From positions 62,001 through 126,000 of the forward strand of contig BQMJ01000075.1 of assembly GCA_025991245.1 (NCBI GenBank): a stretch of DNA of 64,000 nucleotides. The letters are read 5' to 3'. Both the position numbers and the translations under genes were made by a program. Numbering within the stretch: position 1 is the first letter of the stretch; every line of letters begins with the position of its first letter. Positions 42,478-53,190 of the stretch are shown here, in pieces. The DNA comes from Galdieria partita. Lineage: Eukaryota > Rhodophyta > Bangiophyceae > Galdieriales > Galdieriaceae. The notes under the pieces are model-generated. The model saw only the letters and a list, made by a program, of their open reading frames with translations, did no database searches and was not told the origin of the DNA.

Positions 42478-42997
42478 CGATTGAAGCTTAGTACGATATA
42501 GTTCAAGAAACACTTTATTTTCTCTCTAAACATATTCTTGTGTATTTTTCTTTATTTTTGTTTTAAAGTTTGTAACTGCGTAATACAACACAACGGAAAG
42601 AGTCTTTAAGAAAGCATCGTGGAGACACTTGTTCTTCAAGCTTGCTTTTGTTCATGATATGCATGTGTGTATTTCTGACTAAGGGTGGCACAAATCTAAA
42701 CTGCTTCTTAAGAATAGCACTTTCAAAGTTTACCAAGTTTGCAATATTTTCGCAGTTTGTCCCGTGCCAAGTTGTTGACAAAGCTTATTGAACGTTTATT
42801 TTAGTTGTCATTCGGCTAAATAAGCTTAGGAAAGTCGTCTCTTCCCTATTTCTATAATCATCATGAAAACAAGTTGATGCAAGTAATATTTTTTATTATT
42901 TGCCAAACCGTGTCTTGAAAGCGGAATGATTGTTGAAAGAAGATAAGAATATCCACGAAGAGAAGATTTTCGTGAATATCCAACGATGTAAAAATTG
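42478..42997. other. Intergenic between convergent genes
   Basis: About 520 bases, 3' regions of two convergent genes; nothing else recognised. Confidence 0.4.
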
Positions 42998-43666
42998 TTA
43001 ACGACCCAACGATAAGTAGGTCACATGTAATCCTGAACCTTGCTGATACCAAAAGGATCCTGAACTATCAGTAACATTGACAGGAAATTCTCCACATACG
43101 AGATCATCTTTCACAGTTTCATTGGTTGAGTAAGTGAATTCTCCCGACTGCACCATCCAAGGATTGAAGTAAGTAAACGCAAGAAAATTGTAGTAGACAG
43201 GACATCCATCAATGCATGTACCTGGGTTCACTCCAGGAGGATTTGTAGAACATCTCATCGAATTGTTTCCTTCTACATGACAAGTTATAAAGTCATTGGT
43301 TGGTCTGTATTCTAAGTACTGTTCCGGAACAGCCTGTTGTGGAGAAGCACTTGCAACGAGATTAGATGGACAAGGCTTTGGTCCATTCAATACTTTTGAC
43401 GAGGAGTTTGATCGGAAGTAAACTAGCTGTAGATCTACTGCAATGGATGGGTCACTGATAGCTTGCAATGTGAAATTGTAGACTTGACCGGTTATATGAC
43501 AACAAGTTTGACTTGTCGAACCAGTTTTTGTTGTCGTACTCGTGTTTGGTGGCTGACTCGTGCCTAATGGCTTACAAGAAACCGAACAGCATGAACAGTC
43601 ACAACTAGCCAAGCAAGAAGAGACAATGCATGAAAAGACCAAGCAAATGGTTAAGCAACGAATCAT
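42998..43666 (-). CDS. Secreted cysteine-rich protein, paralogue of the gene at 43987
   Basis: Single exon, 222 residues. A signal peptide (IRCLTICLVFSCIVSSC) is followed by a very Cys-rich stretch (CDCSCCSVSC) and a Ser/Thr linker (NTSTTTKTGSTSQ). The remaining ~165 residues form a domain beginning CCHITGQVYNFTLQAISDPS, with later landmarks NNSMRCSTNPPGVNPGTC, MVQSGEFTYSTNETV, DDLVCGEFPVNVT and FWYQQGSGLHV. The same landmarks in the same order occur in the divergent gene at 43987-44859. No known family is recognised. Extracellular, probably disulphide-stabilised and N-glycosylated. Confidence 0.65.
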   Translation of the reverse strand: MIRCLTICLVFSCIVSSCLASCDCSCCSVSCKPLGTSQPPNTSTTTKTGSTSQTCCHITGQVYNFTLQAISDPSIAVDLQLVYFRSNSSSKVLNGPKPCPSNLVASASPQQAVPEQYLEYRPTNDFITCHVEGNNSMRCSTNPPGVNPGTCIDGCPVYYNFLAFTYFNPWMVQSGEFTYSTNETVKDDLVCGEFPVNVTDSSGSFWYQQGSGLHVTYLSLGR

Positions 43667-43986
43667 AACTAGAGCAAGGCTAACAACGCCTCTTGAGCAA
43701 GAGTCTCACTATTGTTGTTGTGCTATATATACTACAGGTTTGCTTGTATCGATTCAGTTTGAATCGTTTCTGACGCGTCATTGTTATGATTGGATGGGTC
43801 GTTTGGCTGATGATGTTACTATAATTAGTAAGATGTTTACCGATTCGCTTTGAAAGGTCAATTTATGTCGATTCTTTCATGAATCCAACAATGGAATATA
43901 GAAAAGTGCAACGTGTGTCTAATGGCTCTGGAGGATAAATACAGTACACACCGTCCAAAAAGCGACAGCATTATTGTGTTCAGAAA
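43667..43986. promoter_or_regulatory. Shared upstream region of the divergent secreted-protein pair
   Basis: 320 bases between the start codons of two paralogous divergent genes. A possible TATA-like element (CTATATATAC) lies near 43722-43731 and GATAAATACAG near 43935. No experimental promoter signal can be read directly; the role is inferred from position. Confidence 0.35.
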
Positions 43987-44859
43987 ATGAGTTGTGGCAA
44001 AGCAATCACAAGCTGTATTGTGTTGTATATGTTGTGTTGGGGGGTTTATTCATTGGATACAACAAATATCTCTTCTAGTCCCTTTGTACAAGAACCTATT
44101 CAAACTCAAAAAGTTCCACAACAACCCACACAGTTGACGTCTAGTGTTACTTCCTCTCCAGCACATTCTATCTTTCCTATTAAGACTGAGGCTCCTTCTA
44201 CATCAGCTAGAACAAACAGTTCGACTACATCATTGTTACCTACTCATACCCCTACTCCTAATACTCATCCGAAAAGCAACGTTTCATTGACAACAGCAAC
44301 GCCATCGTTTATAGTTTCACCAACTGCTAATGCAACGCAAAGCTCAACGAGTGCCATTTCTACTACATGTTGCAGAATAACCGGTGAAATTTATGAACTC
44401 CATTTTAATGCATTAGGAGACCCTTCTTTGCAAGCCAAGACTAAGCTGGTCAATTTTGGAAGCTTCGTTTCACCACAGTTTCTCAAATCTACCCCGATAC
44501 CGTGTGAGTTTCAACTGCCACCCCCTGAGCTGGTAAGTACAGGAGATTCTATTTCTTGTGATATAAATAGCGAGACCTCTTTGACTTGTCACCCGAATCC
44601 ACCTGGAGCTTCAACTGGCAACTGCCTCAATGCAACCTCTTGTCGAGTACTTGGTAACACATTTGCATTGACTTTACTTGGAGAAAATATAATGGTTCAA
44701 AGCGGAACACTGGAAACACAGATAATCAATACGGTATCTGCAGGACTGCTTTGTGGACTCTATCCAGAGAATGTCACTCGATACTCTGGAGACGGTTATT
44801 GGATTCAAAGGGAACTTGGGAGCTCTCTTGATGTCGAGTTTCTAAAGCTGGCATTTTGA
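43987..44859 (+). CDS. Secreted Ser/Thr/Pro-rich cysteine protein, paralogue of the gene at 42998
   Basis: Single exon, 290 residues. A signal peptide (ITSCIVLYMLCWGVYS) is followed by ~105 residues rich in Thr, Ser and Pro (TSLLPTHTPTPNTHP), a likely O-glycosylated stalk. The C-terminal domain starts CCRITGEIYELHFNALGDPS and continues with SLTCHPNPPGASTGNC, IMVQSGTLETQII, GLLCGLYPENVT and YWIQRELGSSLDVEFLKL, in register with the 222-residue neighbour. The two therefore share one unnamed ~165-residue domain with four or more conserved Cys but differ in the stalk (long here, short there). No homologous family known to me. Confidence 0.65.
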   Translation: MSCGKAITSCIVLYMLCWGVYSLDTTNISSSPFVQEPIQTQKVPQQPTQLTSSVTSSPAHSIFPIKTEAPSTSARTNSSTTSLLPTHTPTPNTHPKSNVSLTTATPSFIVSPTANATQSSTSAISTTCCRITGEIYELHFNALGDPSLQAKTKLVNFGSFVSPQFLKSTPIPCEFQLPPPELVSTGDSISCDINSETSLTCHPNPPGASTGNCLNATSCRVLGNTFALTLLGENIMVQSGTLETQIINTVSAGLLCGLYPENVTRYSGDGYWIQRELGSSLDVEFLKLAF

Positions 44860-45881
44860 ATTTGAATTGTTGATCTTCGTATCAACTGAATATTAGCAGA
44901 ACGATCATCTAAGATCACCCAAACGGTGTCTTAACCATGACTCTTGAAAATAAAGTCTTTGATGTTCACTGGTATAACAACTTATTCTATTGTTTGGAAA
45001 ATGTCCTGAGACCCTATTAGTAATTGACAACATCCTCTTTGCAGCTTGTTGCACAACTGCCGAGTCTTCTTCGTGTTTGTCTTCTAGACTTTGGTACTAT
45101 TGACTTTCTCTTCATATAAGCGAAAGGTCGAAAACAGAGCCTATTTCTGCGTATCTCCATTATGAAGGCTGACAGTATGTTGCGCTTTGAAGCCAGAAAC
45201 AAACTAAGCATATCTCAACCATAGCTACACTTTTCTCCATGCTATATATTGCAACTTTGGAAAACTTTTTCCAAGTTTGTTGTCAATTTAGTTTCAACAC
45301 ATATATTAATGAGCAAAAATATGTAAAGGAGAAACAACTGCAACAAGATGTGATTGTAACTTTCTTACTATTGGACTGGGATTGCCGTCAACAGGCAACG
45401 TATTCCGCGTCTATCCATAAAAACGGCCTGAGCAACTTCTTTTAAAACTGCTGTATGTTTGCACTTTTGACGTTTAACCCCTTTTACACCCAGAGGCGGT
45501 CTCTAGTATCAGATTCTATGTAGAATATTCCATCACTCAGTGAGGGAAAATATATTCACAAGTGGCTTTATTCATCTGTTCGCTATCTCGCCGGCTCAAA
45601 GGCACTCTCTGTGTTATTTCTGAGGTCGGTTTCTTGTCGTGACTGTGAAAAGAGTTTTGCATGGACTATTCAATGGCTCAAAAGTAATCATTGACTGCTT
45701 AGTTATCCGATATTACTCAAAATAAGAAACCAAAAGCAAGGTGTAATCTCACTTGAGCTTCTCAACAACCTTCACACTCCAATAGCTTTGACAATTTTTC
45801 AAAGCAATATTACCAGTAAGCAACTTATATGAATACATTCAACTCTTTATATGAATATAGATTGCATACATAAATACAAAT
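44860..45881. other. Intergenic
   Basis: About 1 kb. A 64-codon Arg/Lys-rich minus-strand frame (45017-45211) and a plus-strand frame at 45239-45445 show no motif and are not called as genes. Confidence 0.4.
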
Positions 45882-46865
45882 TCAGCGCCATCGATAGTAA
45901 GCAAATATACTTAATAAGAAACCACCCAATACAACAGACAACATAGCACAATTCGGAAGCGTTGAACAACTTTGCGAGAAACTCCATTCTTCCTTGCTAT
46001 TGTTGAGAAACTTACTAGAAGAGTAATCAATCTTATCTTCAGAAAAACCCTTCCTTTCTCGACTATGCTCTTCTACAACAGGACTAGCAACTTCTTCTTG
46101 TTCACTAGTCTCAGAAACCCAAGAAATCTTCTTCACTAAATTATCTTCTTGCAAAGCTTCGAGTTTCTGCTCTAGTTTTTGAAAAAACAAGTGTGCTGCA
46201 GAATCTTTATCCACCAGGTTATTCATGACGTCTTCCACCTTTTCCATCCAAGATTGCGCACTCAACAGCAACTCAGCGATTTCTTCCACATAACACGCAT
46301 TGTATAGTCCTCGTATACCTTCTCGAACTATTCTTTCTTCGGTGCCGTTATTCACGATGCTCTCCATAAAAAAGCTCACGATATCCTTTAGCAGTGCGAT
46401 ATCCCTAGTTTTCTTCTCCCACAATAAGTTTCCAAGTGCTCCACAAACAAAATATACAAGTCTTCGCTGTTTATGAAATGTCCGAGCACTGTCTATTATC
46501 TTGGGAATGATTCCAAACTTGATGAGTTCAGAACGACCTTTGGGTTGGGCAGATATATCAAATACAATAGCACACACACTACAAGCTATATTCTCATTGT
46601 TTGTTCCGTAGTCTGCCAGTATATTAGCGAGTAAATCAACCAGATGGTGATCAGTCAACCAAGAGAGGTCTTGTACACCTTTCTCAGTATTTGGGTCTAT
46701 CGACTGTACTAGCCGTTGCAAAGCTAAACGTGTAGTTAAGGGATCATGCTGCAGAAAATGCAAAGCGGACAATGCTACAAATGGATTATCCGGTAACTTT
46801 GTTAAAGCACTTAACACATAAGCGTCCTTTCCACTTTCTTCACCCACTGTGAAAACCATTTGCAT
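45882..46865 (-). CDS. Armadillo-like protein with C-terminal tail anchor
   Basis: Single exon, 327 residues from ATG 46865. Residues ~15-220 are helical repeats of armadillo type (for example LVDLLANILADYGTNNENIA, IVFDISAQPKGRSELIKFGI, GIIPKIIDSARTF, YFVCGALGNLLWE). A coiled segment and an acidic linker follow. The last ~25 residues contain one hydrophobic helix (MLSVVLGGFLLSIFAYY) ending in RWR, the layout of a tail-anchored protein of ER, mitochondrial or plastid outer membrane. Fes1/HspBP1- or ARMC10-like proteins have related layouts, but no diagnostic residues were found. Confidence 0.6.
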   Translation of the reverse strand: MQMVFTVGEESGKDAYVLSALTKLPDNPFVALSALHFLQHDPLTTRLALQRLVQSIDPNTEKGVQDLSWLTDHHLVDLLANILADYGTNNENIACSVCAIVFDISAQPKGRSELIKFGIIPKIIDSARTFHKQRRLVYFVCGALGNLLWEKKTRDIALLKDIVSFFMESIVNNGTEERIVREGIRGLYNACYVEEIAELLLSAQSWMEKVEDVMNNLVDKDSAAHLFFQKLEQKLEALQEDNLVKKISWVSETSEQEEVASPVVEEHSRERKGFSEDKIDYSSSKFLNNSKEEWSFSQSCSTLPNCAMLSVVLGGFLLSIFAYYRWR

Positions 46866-48639
46866 CTTTCCCACTTTTCAAATTTTCTGAGACAACCCGT
46901 TGAGATCCGTTTTGACGAATAAGCAAATTGTACGAAAACTGACAGGATTGCAGCACATTCCATGCTCAATCATTGGTTTCATATTTCTATAGAGTCAAGT
47001 TTAGGCTTTTGAGAAAATAATGAGGTCTCATACTTTGCAATATTAGAGAAATTGAAATCGACGAGAATTTTGCCTATTTAAAATGCTACGTGTAAAGTCT
47101 CATTTTTAGAAATGAAATTCTGATAAAAGACTCACAAATTATTTTCCTCTTGACTTTTCATAGTAAAACTATGTCCATAACTTGGGACCCAGGTCAAGTA
47201 AGAAGACTTGTAAAACTAGTAGGCTTTACAAAGAGAGATAGAAGAAGTTATTTCTCTATTCGAGCTCAAAAAGTCCAACTAGGCATTCTTCTAAACTGCA
47301 GTGCTTTCCAAAGCTTTCGCAAGGGGAAAATTTCTATCAGAGCAAATTTGGCTACATAGAGTGACAAGAACAATTTGCGAAACTTTGGAAATGGAAGAGA
47401 GTCTTTCTTTTTCTATGAGAACATAAGGCTTTCATTAAAATAGTTTCTGCAATAAAGTTATTCGAGAAATAGGAAAGCAATCAAATTCATTCAAAATATC
47501 ACTCGTATCCCCTGAACCTGTTAACATTTTAAGCTTGTGTCCTAGTTTCGACAGTTTCCAAAAATTGGCAAACGCTTCAATGTTTAGCATTTCTCAAAGT
47601 GAATCAGCAATCAACATGAGCCAAAAAGAGAAACTCAACATTTGCAAGAGTCTTTCGAGTCATTAAGTAGTAAATTCAAATCGATGCACTATTCAAGATA
47701 ATTCTTGGAGAGAACATCTCTTATATGAGCTGCTACTTCCGATACATTGTACTTGTCTCAAAGATTGAAAAATTTCTATTAGGAATCCAAGTCAATTGTT
47801 CTACTGAAAATGATTTCAAGCACTTGGGCTTTCTTGCAAAAAGATGTTCTCTTAACAAATGAAACCAATTTGAGCAAAACATGATAGTTGATTAGTATAC
47901 TGGTAGCAACAAACATTCATTCTAGTTCCATGGAGTGCAATCCAAAGATATTATCAGCTAAGGAAAATGTCTTGATAAGTGTTGAATAATAAATGAACGA
48001 AAGTGGCTTTTGCAGAGTATTTAACTTCAAATAATAATTACAATACAAAGGTCAGAGATTCCCAATGCGACAAGTTGAAATGACAGAAACAAACAAGAGC
48101 TCGCAAGAATTTCTAAGAATGGCCTTCTTAGCTAGCCTCGGGGAATAACATAGTTAACAAAGAACTATCCATTGAAAACTTTCTCTTCTCTATTACTAAA
48201 AAGAACAAGCTTGAACTCCATAGGGGTTTCATATTCTAAAGAACCCAAGAGAAAATAAAACTATTGAATCAAACATATTTTGCTTACAAGTTTCACACGA
48301 CCATTTCTACCTGAACCAGAAATATTGTCCATTCTCAAAAGACTCAACAACACTTCCGCCATCATCACGAAATGGTACAGAGCAGCAATTTTATTCATTC
48401 CCTATCACCCAAGCTGCTTATTCCGTAAAAGGAATGATATATTTCCGTCTTTACAACAATTTTACAAACGGTTTCTCAAGTCAACTGAGGGCAATTACCA
48501 ACTCCCGTAGAAGGCTTTTCATCAAAAATTGCTCCAAGATATTGTCAAACATTTTTCAGGTTGAAAAGCTTCAGCCGCAGCATATCCACGTTCACGTTAT
48601 AAGAGGGAGAATCACTGTTGATTAAAGTAGGTAATCACT
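46866..48639. other. Gene-poor AT-rich stretch at the left edge of the NTPase cluster
   Basis: About 1.8 kb without a supportable gene. A plus-strand frame at 47150-47359 contains ATG and basic residues but no motif. The change in gene density begins here and continues to the right edge. Confidence 0.4.
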
Positions 48640-49060
48640 TTTCCTGTATCCAAGTAGTTCACGTACTTGTCTGAAAAATCTATCGTAGAGGATATATTCC
48701 ACAATGTGATCTGCTAGCTGTCTCTTGCCATCTTGGCTATAGCATTCGCTAATGATACTTATTTAGCTTGGGTCGCCTGGTTTTGAAACTGGTTGAGAAT
48801 ACATTCGACAAAGAAGAAAACACTGGTTGCTTCATTACTGCAACAGCTAATTCAACAACTTTTTCGGTTGTGTTGCCACTACACTAGGCAATAGCCTAAG
48901 TTACATTGTGCCCCAAGGCATCAAAGAACGGTGAAGAAGGAGCTTTCTGGAATAATTTGTCCAGTTTAAAGACAACCGAAAGAATGCGCTTGGTAAAATG
49001 TTTCCAGGAGTTCTTCGGAGCACCTCAATAGAGATTATCGATTGAGCTGCTATGCAGTCA
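48640..49060 (-). pseudogene. Broken relic sharing sequence with the relic at 52,020-52,270
   Basis: On the minus strand this stretch aligns over ~200 bases with 52,020-52,270; for example both contain CTCCGAAG followed by CTGGAAACATTT and a TTAAACTG-type block in the same order. No long frame is open. It is interpreted as a decayed copy of a member of the NTPase family around it; its exact position within an intact family gene was not established. It looks old, with several breaks. Confidence 0.4.
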
Positions 49061-50276
49061 TCAAAGCGTTTCCGCGACTAAAGCCCTATGTTTAACAAAA
49101 CTACATAAATAAGCTATAAGTCTATGTCCGAGAAAAGTGTTTCTTGCTCTATATATATGAGTGGCAAAATTGTCTGAATGACGGTTCACGAAATTTCTAC
49201 CATATCGAGTTGTCGAAAACTAGGAGCCAAAAGTTACTTTGATGGCTATACAATCTTTTTCTGCCAACTTTTCTTTCTATCAAACTGAACAATGTGAAAA
49301 ACTCGTCCCGTTTCACAAATAGATGTCCGTAACTTTGCTTCGAGTTCCTGCGAAGGCCTTCACAGTTCTACCACTTCAACAACACAGAGAGCCGCAGCAC
49401 CATTGCTGCTCGACTATACAACTAAGGTTTGTTCCAGTCAAATATTTTCTTTCAAATACAAACGTAGCTCGTAACAATTCAAAAAGGTAATACAAATCGA
49501 ATTCTTGGGCTTTCTATTTCAAAAAAGGTCAACCAGGAAAGCACTACGAACTTGAAAAGTTATTTTACTGTATCAGAAATTTATCTCACACCTTCGATGT
49601 TTTCATCTTTTAACGTTTCCTCTAATCAACATTAAATGTAGAACACGTGAAGTCTAAATCTGTTGAGGCGATAAATTTCGGTCAAAATAAACTGAATGGC
49701 AAAACTATTATTCGCTTCCAATCTTTTTGTTACGTCACAGGAAAAGGAACCCAAGAATAAGCCTATGCAATTGAATGGACAGTAATTGTAAAAGAAAAGG
49801 ACCACTTCGCACTGTACTCTTAATATATTCTTTTTTAAATAGAATGAAGTTTAGCCTCAATTCTGCATCACCGCAAAACTCGCTCCAAACAGCATTGTGT
49901 TTGTCGATAAGAGAGAATTCCAAGATTGATATCTCAAGAATAGAAGAATACTTGAAATGTTGTACATATTCCATGTTTCAATTTTGCATCCCTACAATTA
50001 GCAACAGATAATAAGTGTTTCCACCAAACTTTAACTAATCTTCTCACAATTCCATGTACCAGAAGAAACAATTCAAATTGATTCAGAAAAAACTAGTTTC
50101 AAAAACTCTTTTGTAATTCCAATAAACATTTTGATATTATATAGGATCTTCTATACCTGTCTATAGTAAAGAATCTTTTCATTTCGTAAAGCGAGACTCC
50201 AACACATCTTTCTGCAGCAAACAGAAAAGTCTTCCTCAGAAAGACCACAATGTTCTCTTACCAAAGTATATTCCAA
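49061..50276. other. Gene-poor AT-rich stretch
   Basis: About 1.2 kb with no supportable gene; it may contain further unrecognisable relic sequence. Confidence 0.35.
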
Positions 50277-51892
50277 TCAAATGAAGAACGCATAGAACTT
50301 GATACAGTAACATTTTCTTCGGAAGTTATTATCTTCCAATTGCATAAGATTAGCACTCATGATTGGATTAGTTGGAAGACTGTGCTTATCGATCGGAAGA
50401 CGCCTTCTCTCTACTACTGATTGGCAATTCATCGCAGGCACTCGTGGAGAGAAACTTGATGGGTTAGCTTTAAGGGCTCCCTCCGTACTCTCTAATGTTT
50501 CCAGAATAATTTGCCACCATTTTGTAAACTGAAAATTATAATATTGTCGACTGACTTGACCTATTTTCGTCGAGGCATAAACAAAGTCTCTTCCCAAACA
50601 GCTCTCGCGATTGTTTTTGGAGGCAATAACTAGCCTTAGAGTAGACCGAAAACTTTCATTTGGACCAGAAATATTGCAATTCGTCAAAAAACTTTTAAGC
50701 ATATTGCTGGCATCATCAGAAAATGATATAGACTTCTATAATGGGTACAAAACACCACAAACAAAGTTGAATAGATGAAAAAGAACGATCAATCAAAAGT
50801 TTGAGAACTCCCTTGAAAAACTTTTCGACTTCTTTATCAATCAATCCTCTTGATGATTCACTTTGCCAATAAAATTGAAATGATAGACCGACAACATAGC
50901 ATGTTTGTCCATTCTGAAATAGAACATAGGCATCAGGTCACTACAAGTACAAACTTTCCGAATAAAAATGCCACAATGTCGCAGATGTTCTCGATAGTAA
51001 TCAGCAAATGAATCAAAGAAGTCTCTCAAGAATGTTGTATAACAAGTTACTGTTGATTCCTTTACATATGAAACATAATCTTGTTCCATAAAAGAACCGT
51101 TAGAATTCCAAGGACAACAGAATGCACAATGTGAGAGGAATGGGAGTAAAGACCTGTTAATAACCGAAAGCGAAAGACATTCATAAATACAATTTCTGTT
51201 GGGGTATCAGGAATACAACGAAAACTACATACAGACAAGAGTTCAGTAGTCTCATCGAAAACTTGGAATTGCTAGGAGCTCTCAGAATATATTCAACACC
51301 AATCAATCTTGAATCTACCAGCAAAAACATTGATTTCTCCTTCATATCAATATAAAACCCAAAGCATGCAAGAAATCCATCAAAGAACACTAACTCAACA
51401 GAGTATAACGGCATAACAAGTATCAAACACAATTTGTAGCAAGTAGTTCAGCAAGACAAATCGATAACTAGTCAGGGATTTGGAATCTAAAATCTCTGGA
51501 ATGATAAAAACTTCCAGTTTTCTCGCATCGTCAAAAAAATTATCCACAAAGGCCTCGAGCTTTTCTATAGTGATCGGCTCCAATCTTCGTTTTTGAACTA
51601 CATCCAACAAAGCTATCAGTGTGTATTTGCAAATCAACGGAATTCCTCCAGTCTTTTTTTTGCATAATTCTACAAAGCGAATTTGCAAGTCTTCTAAGGG
51701 CAATAACCAGTCCTTCAACCTGTTGTTACCATAGATGAGAAGGTTCAAATAGTCTTCAATATCTTTGAAGTTCTCAGGATTCAATCGCAACATACTCAAG
51801 GTCATTCTACTCGAGCGAGAATCACTCAAAAGGACTGAGATTTCTGCAGTTCGACCAGCCAAATACAAAACTACTCTTCCTGTGTCAAGCAA
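50277..51892 (-). pseudogene. Broken NTPase relic related to the neighbouring large genes
   Basis: The 5' part (51,395-51,892) still reads as the second half of a Crinkler/archaeal-ATPase-type NTPase: VVLYLAGRTAE resembles the FVIVVGKSEG strand of the gene at 57,346, and KKTGGIPLICKYTLIALL resembles the TGGVPGLL helix. A second readable part lies at 50,277-50,702. The element is a fossil with a handful of breaks; age cannot be judged beyond being older than its whole neighbours. The 53,191 gene lies beyond it, upstream on the same strand. Confidence 0.5.
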
Positions 51893-52019
51893 TGAATGAT
51901 ATCTCTAAAAGAATTGTGAAAATGGACGATAACTCGAACAAATTGCCTCTCAATACGTTCGCTAGAATCTTCACAGATGTTACTTATTTCGCTCAGTTCT
52001 AAAATAAGTATTGTTTGGG

Positions 52020-52270
52020 AAAAGCAGCAATGAAGCGGGTGACCTCTTCAGCATTGTGAATTTATCAGCTTCTTCGATAGTTTCGCCATTACATCAGGAA
52101 GCAACCCGAACTATATTGAACATCAAGGCTTTACAAAACTGAGGATAGCGAGCGCTCGTAAACGAGGTGCTCAGTTTTAACACAACTGACCAAGTGTATT
52201 ATGCAAATGTTTCCAGAAAACTTCGGAGCAACTTGACCAGTTACGTCCATGATGAAATGATGAAAAGACA
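52020..52270 (-). pseudogene. Short broken relic, partner of 48,640-49,060
   Basis: Shares an ordered set of short identical blocks with the relic at 48.6 kb and has no long open frame. The flanking sequence (51,893-52,019 and 52,271-53,190) holds no supportable gene. It is treated as a fossil fragment of the local NTPase family. Confidence 0.35.
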
Positions 52271-53190
52271 CCATCACCGCAGATTGTTCTTCTCCTTCAG
52301 CAAATTTGTTTAAAAACTTAAAGTATTTTCTTATAAAACTCTTTCCTTTCCCGTCAATATGAGGTGAAAAGGAAACTGCACGGCGTATACAATTACTGAG
52401 TAACTTTTGCTGAAATGGACAGGCGTGGCAAACTTTTTAGAAAAGGCCGAAAACTAGAAACTTGAAAATTCGAAAGCTAGATTTAGTTCGAATGGTTCTA
52501 ATTTCTTTTTCTTTTCTATAATCACAATAGAGGGAAAGTAGGAATATATTTCAGGCTTTTCACTACTGTAAACTTTCCTCTATTGTAGACAAGAAAAAGA
52601 TCTTTAGAAATATTTGTATTCAATTTGACTCCTGCTAAGATTATGGCTTGTGTAGTATTGGGAGCCATTTGAATATCTTTAACATTCTATAGAAGAACAA
52701 ACCGCTTCAAGCTAAGTTTAGAAACAAAGAATTTCAACAACTGAACAAAGTCTGTCCGTGTGTATATATTATTAAGAGCTTTGGAGACTCAGAATCATTC
52801 GGTCAAGACTATGCCCTTTTATAAGAAGAGCCCATGGTAGGCCAAGTTTCATGACTTCTCCAAAGATTGGTTTATCTGACAGACTTTAAGAGCTTCCTGA
52901 ATGTTTTCTGAATGATTGTTTGGATGAAAAGTATGTCTCCAAGTTTGAAAGAATGACTCTCCAAAGCTATTTATATGAAATTTAGGTTGATTTGATTTTC
53001 ACCCAAATTGCTGACAATGACTTTGTATTATTGGAAGCCGATCATCCATATCAGAGTTACTGCTTTCACAATGATTCAGCATTAGATTGCCAACCAAGAA
53101 AATAAAATATTCAAAACATATCATTTATCATAGACTTTGCAAACCATAAAGCTCAAAACAACTCTGCTTCCATCAAAGGATAGTCAAGCA

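Noticed and set aside
45017-45211. 64-codon Arg/Lys-rich minus-strand frame
   Set aside because: Composition is basic but without recognisable pattern or conserved neighbour arrangement.
48280-48625. Plus-strand frames of 63-76 codons
   Set aside because: No motifs; they sit in relic-rich AT-rich DNA and do not extend by plausible splicing.
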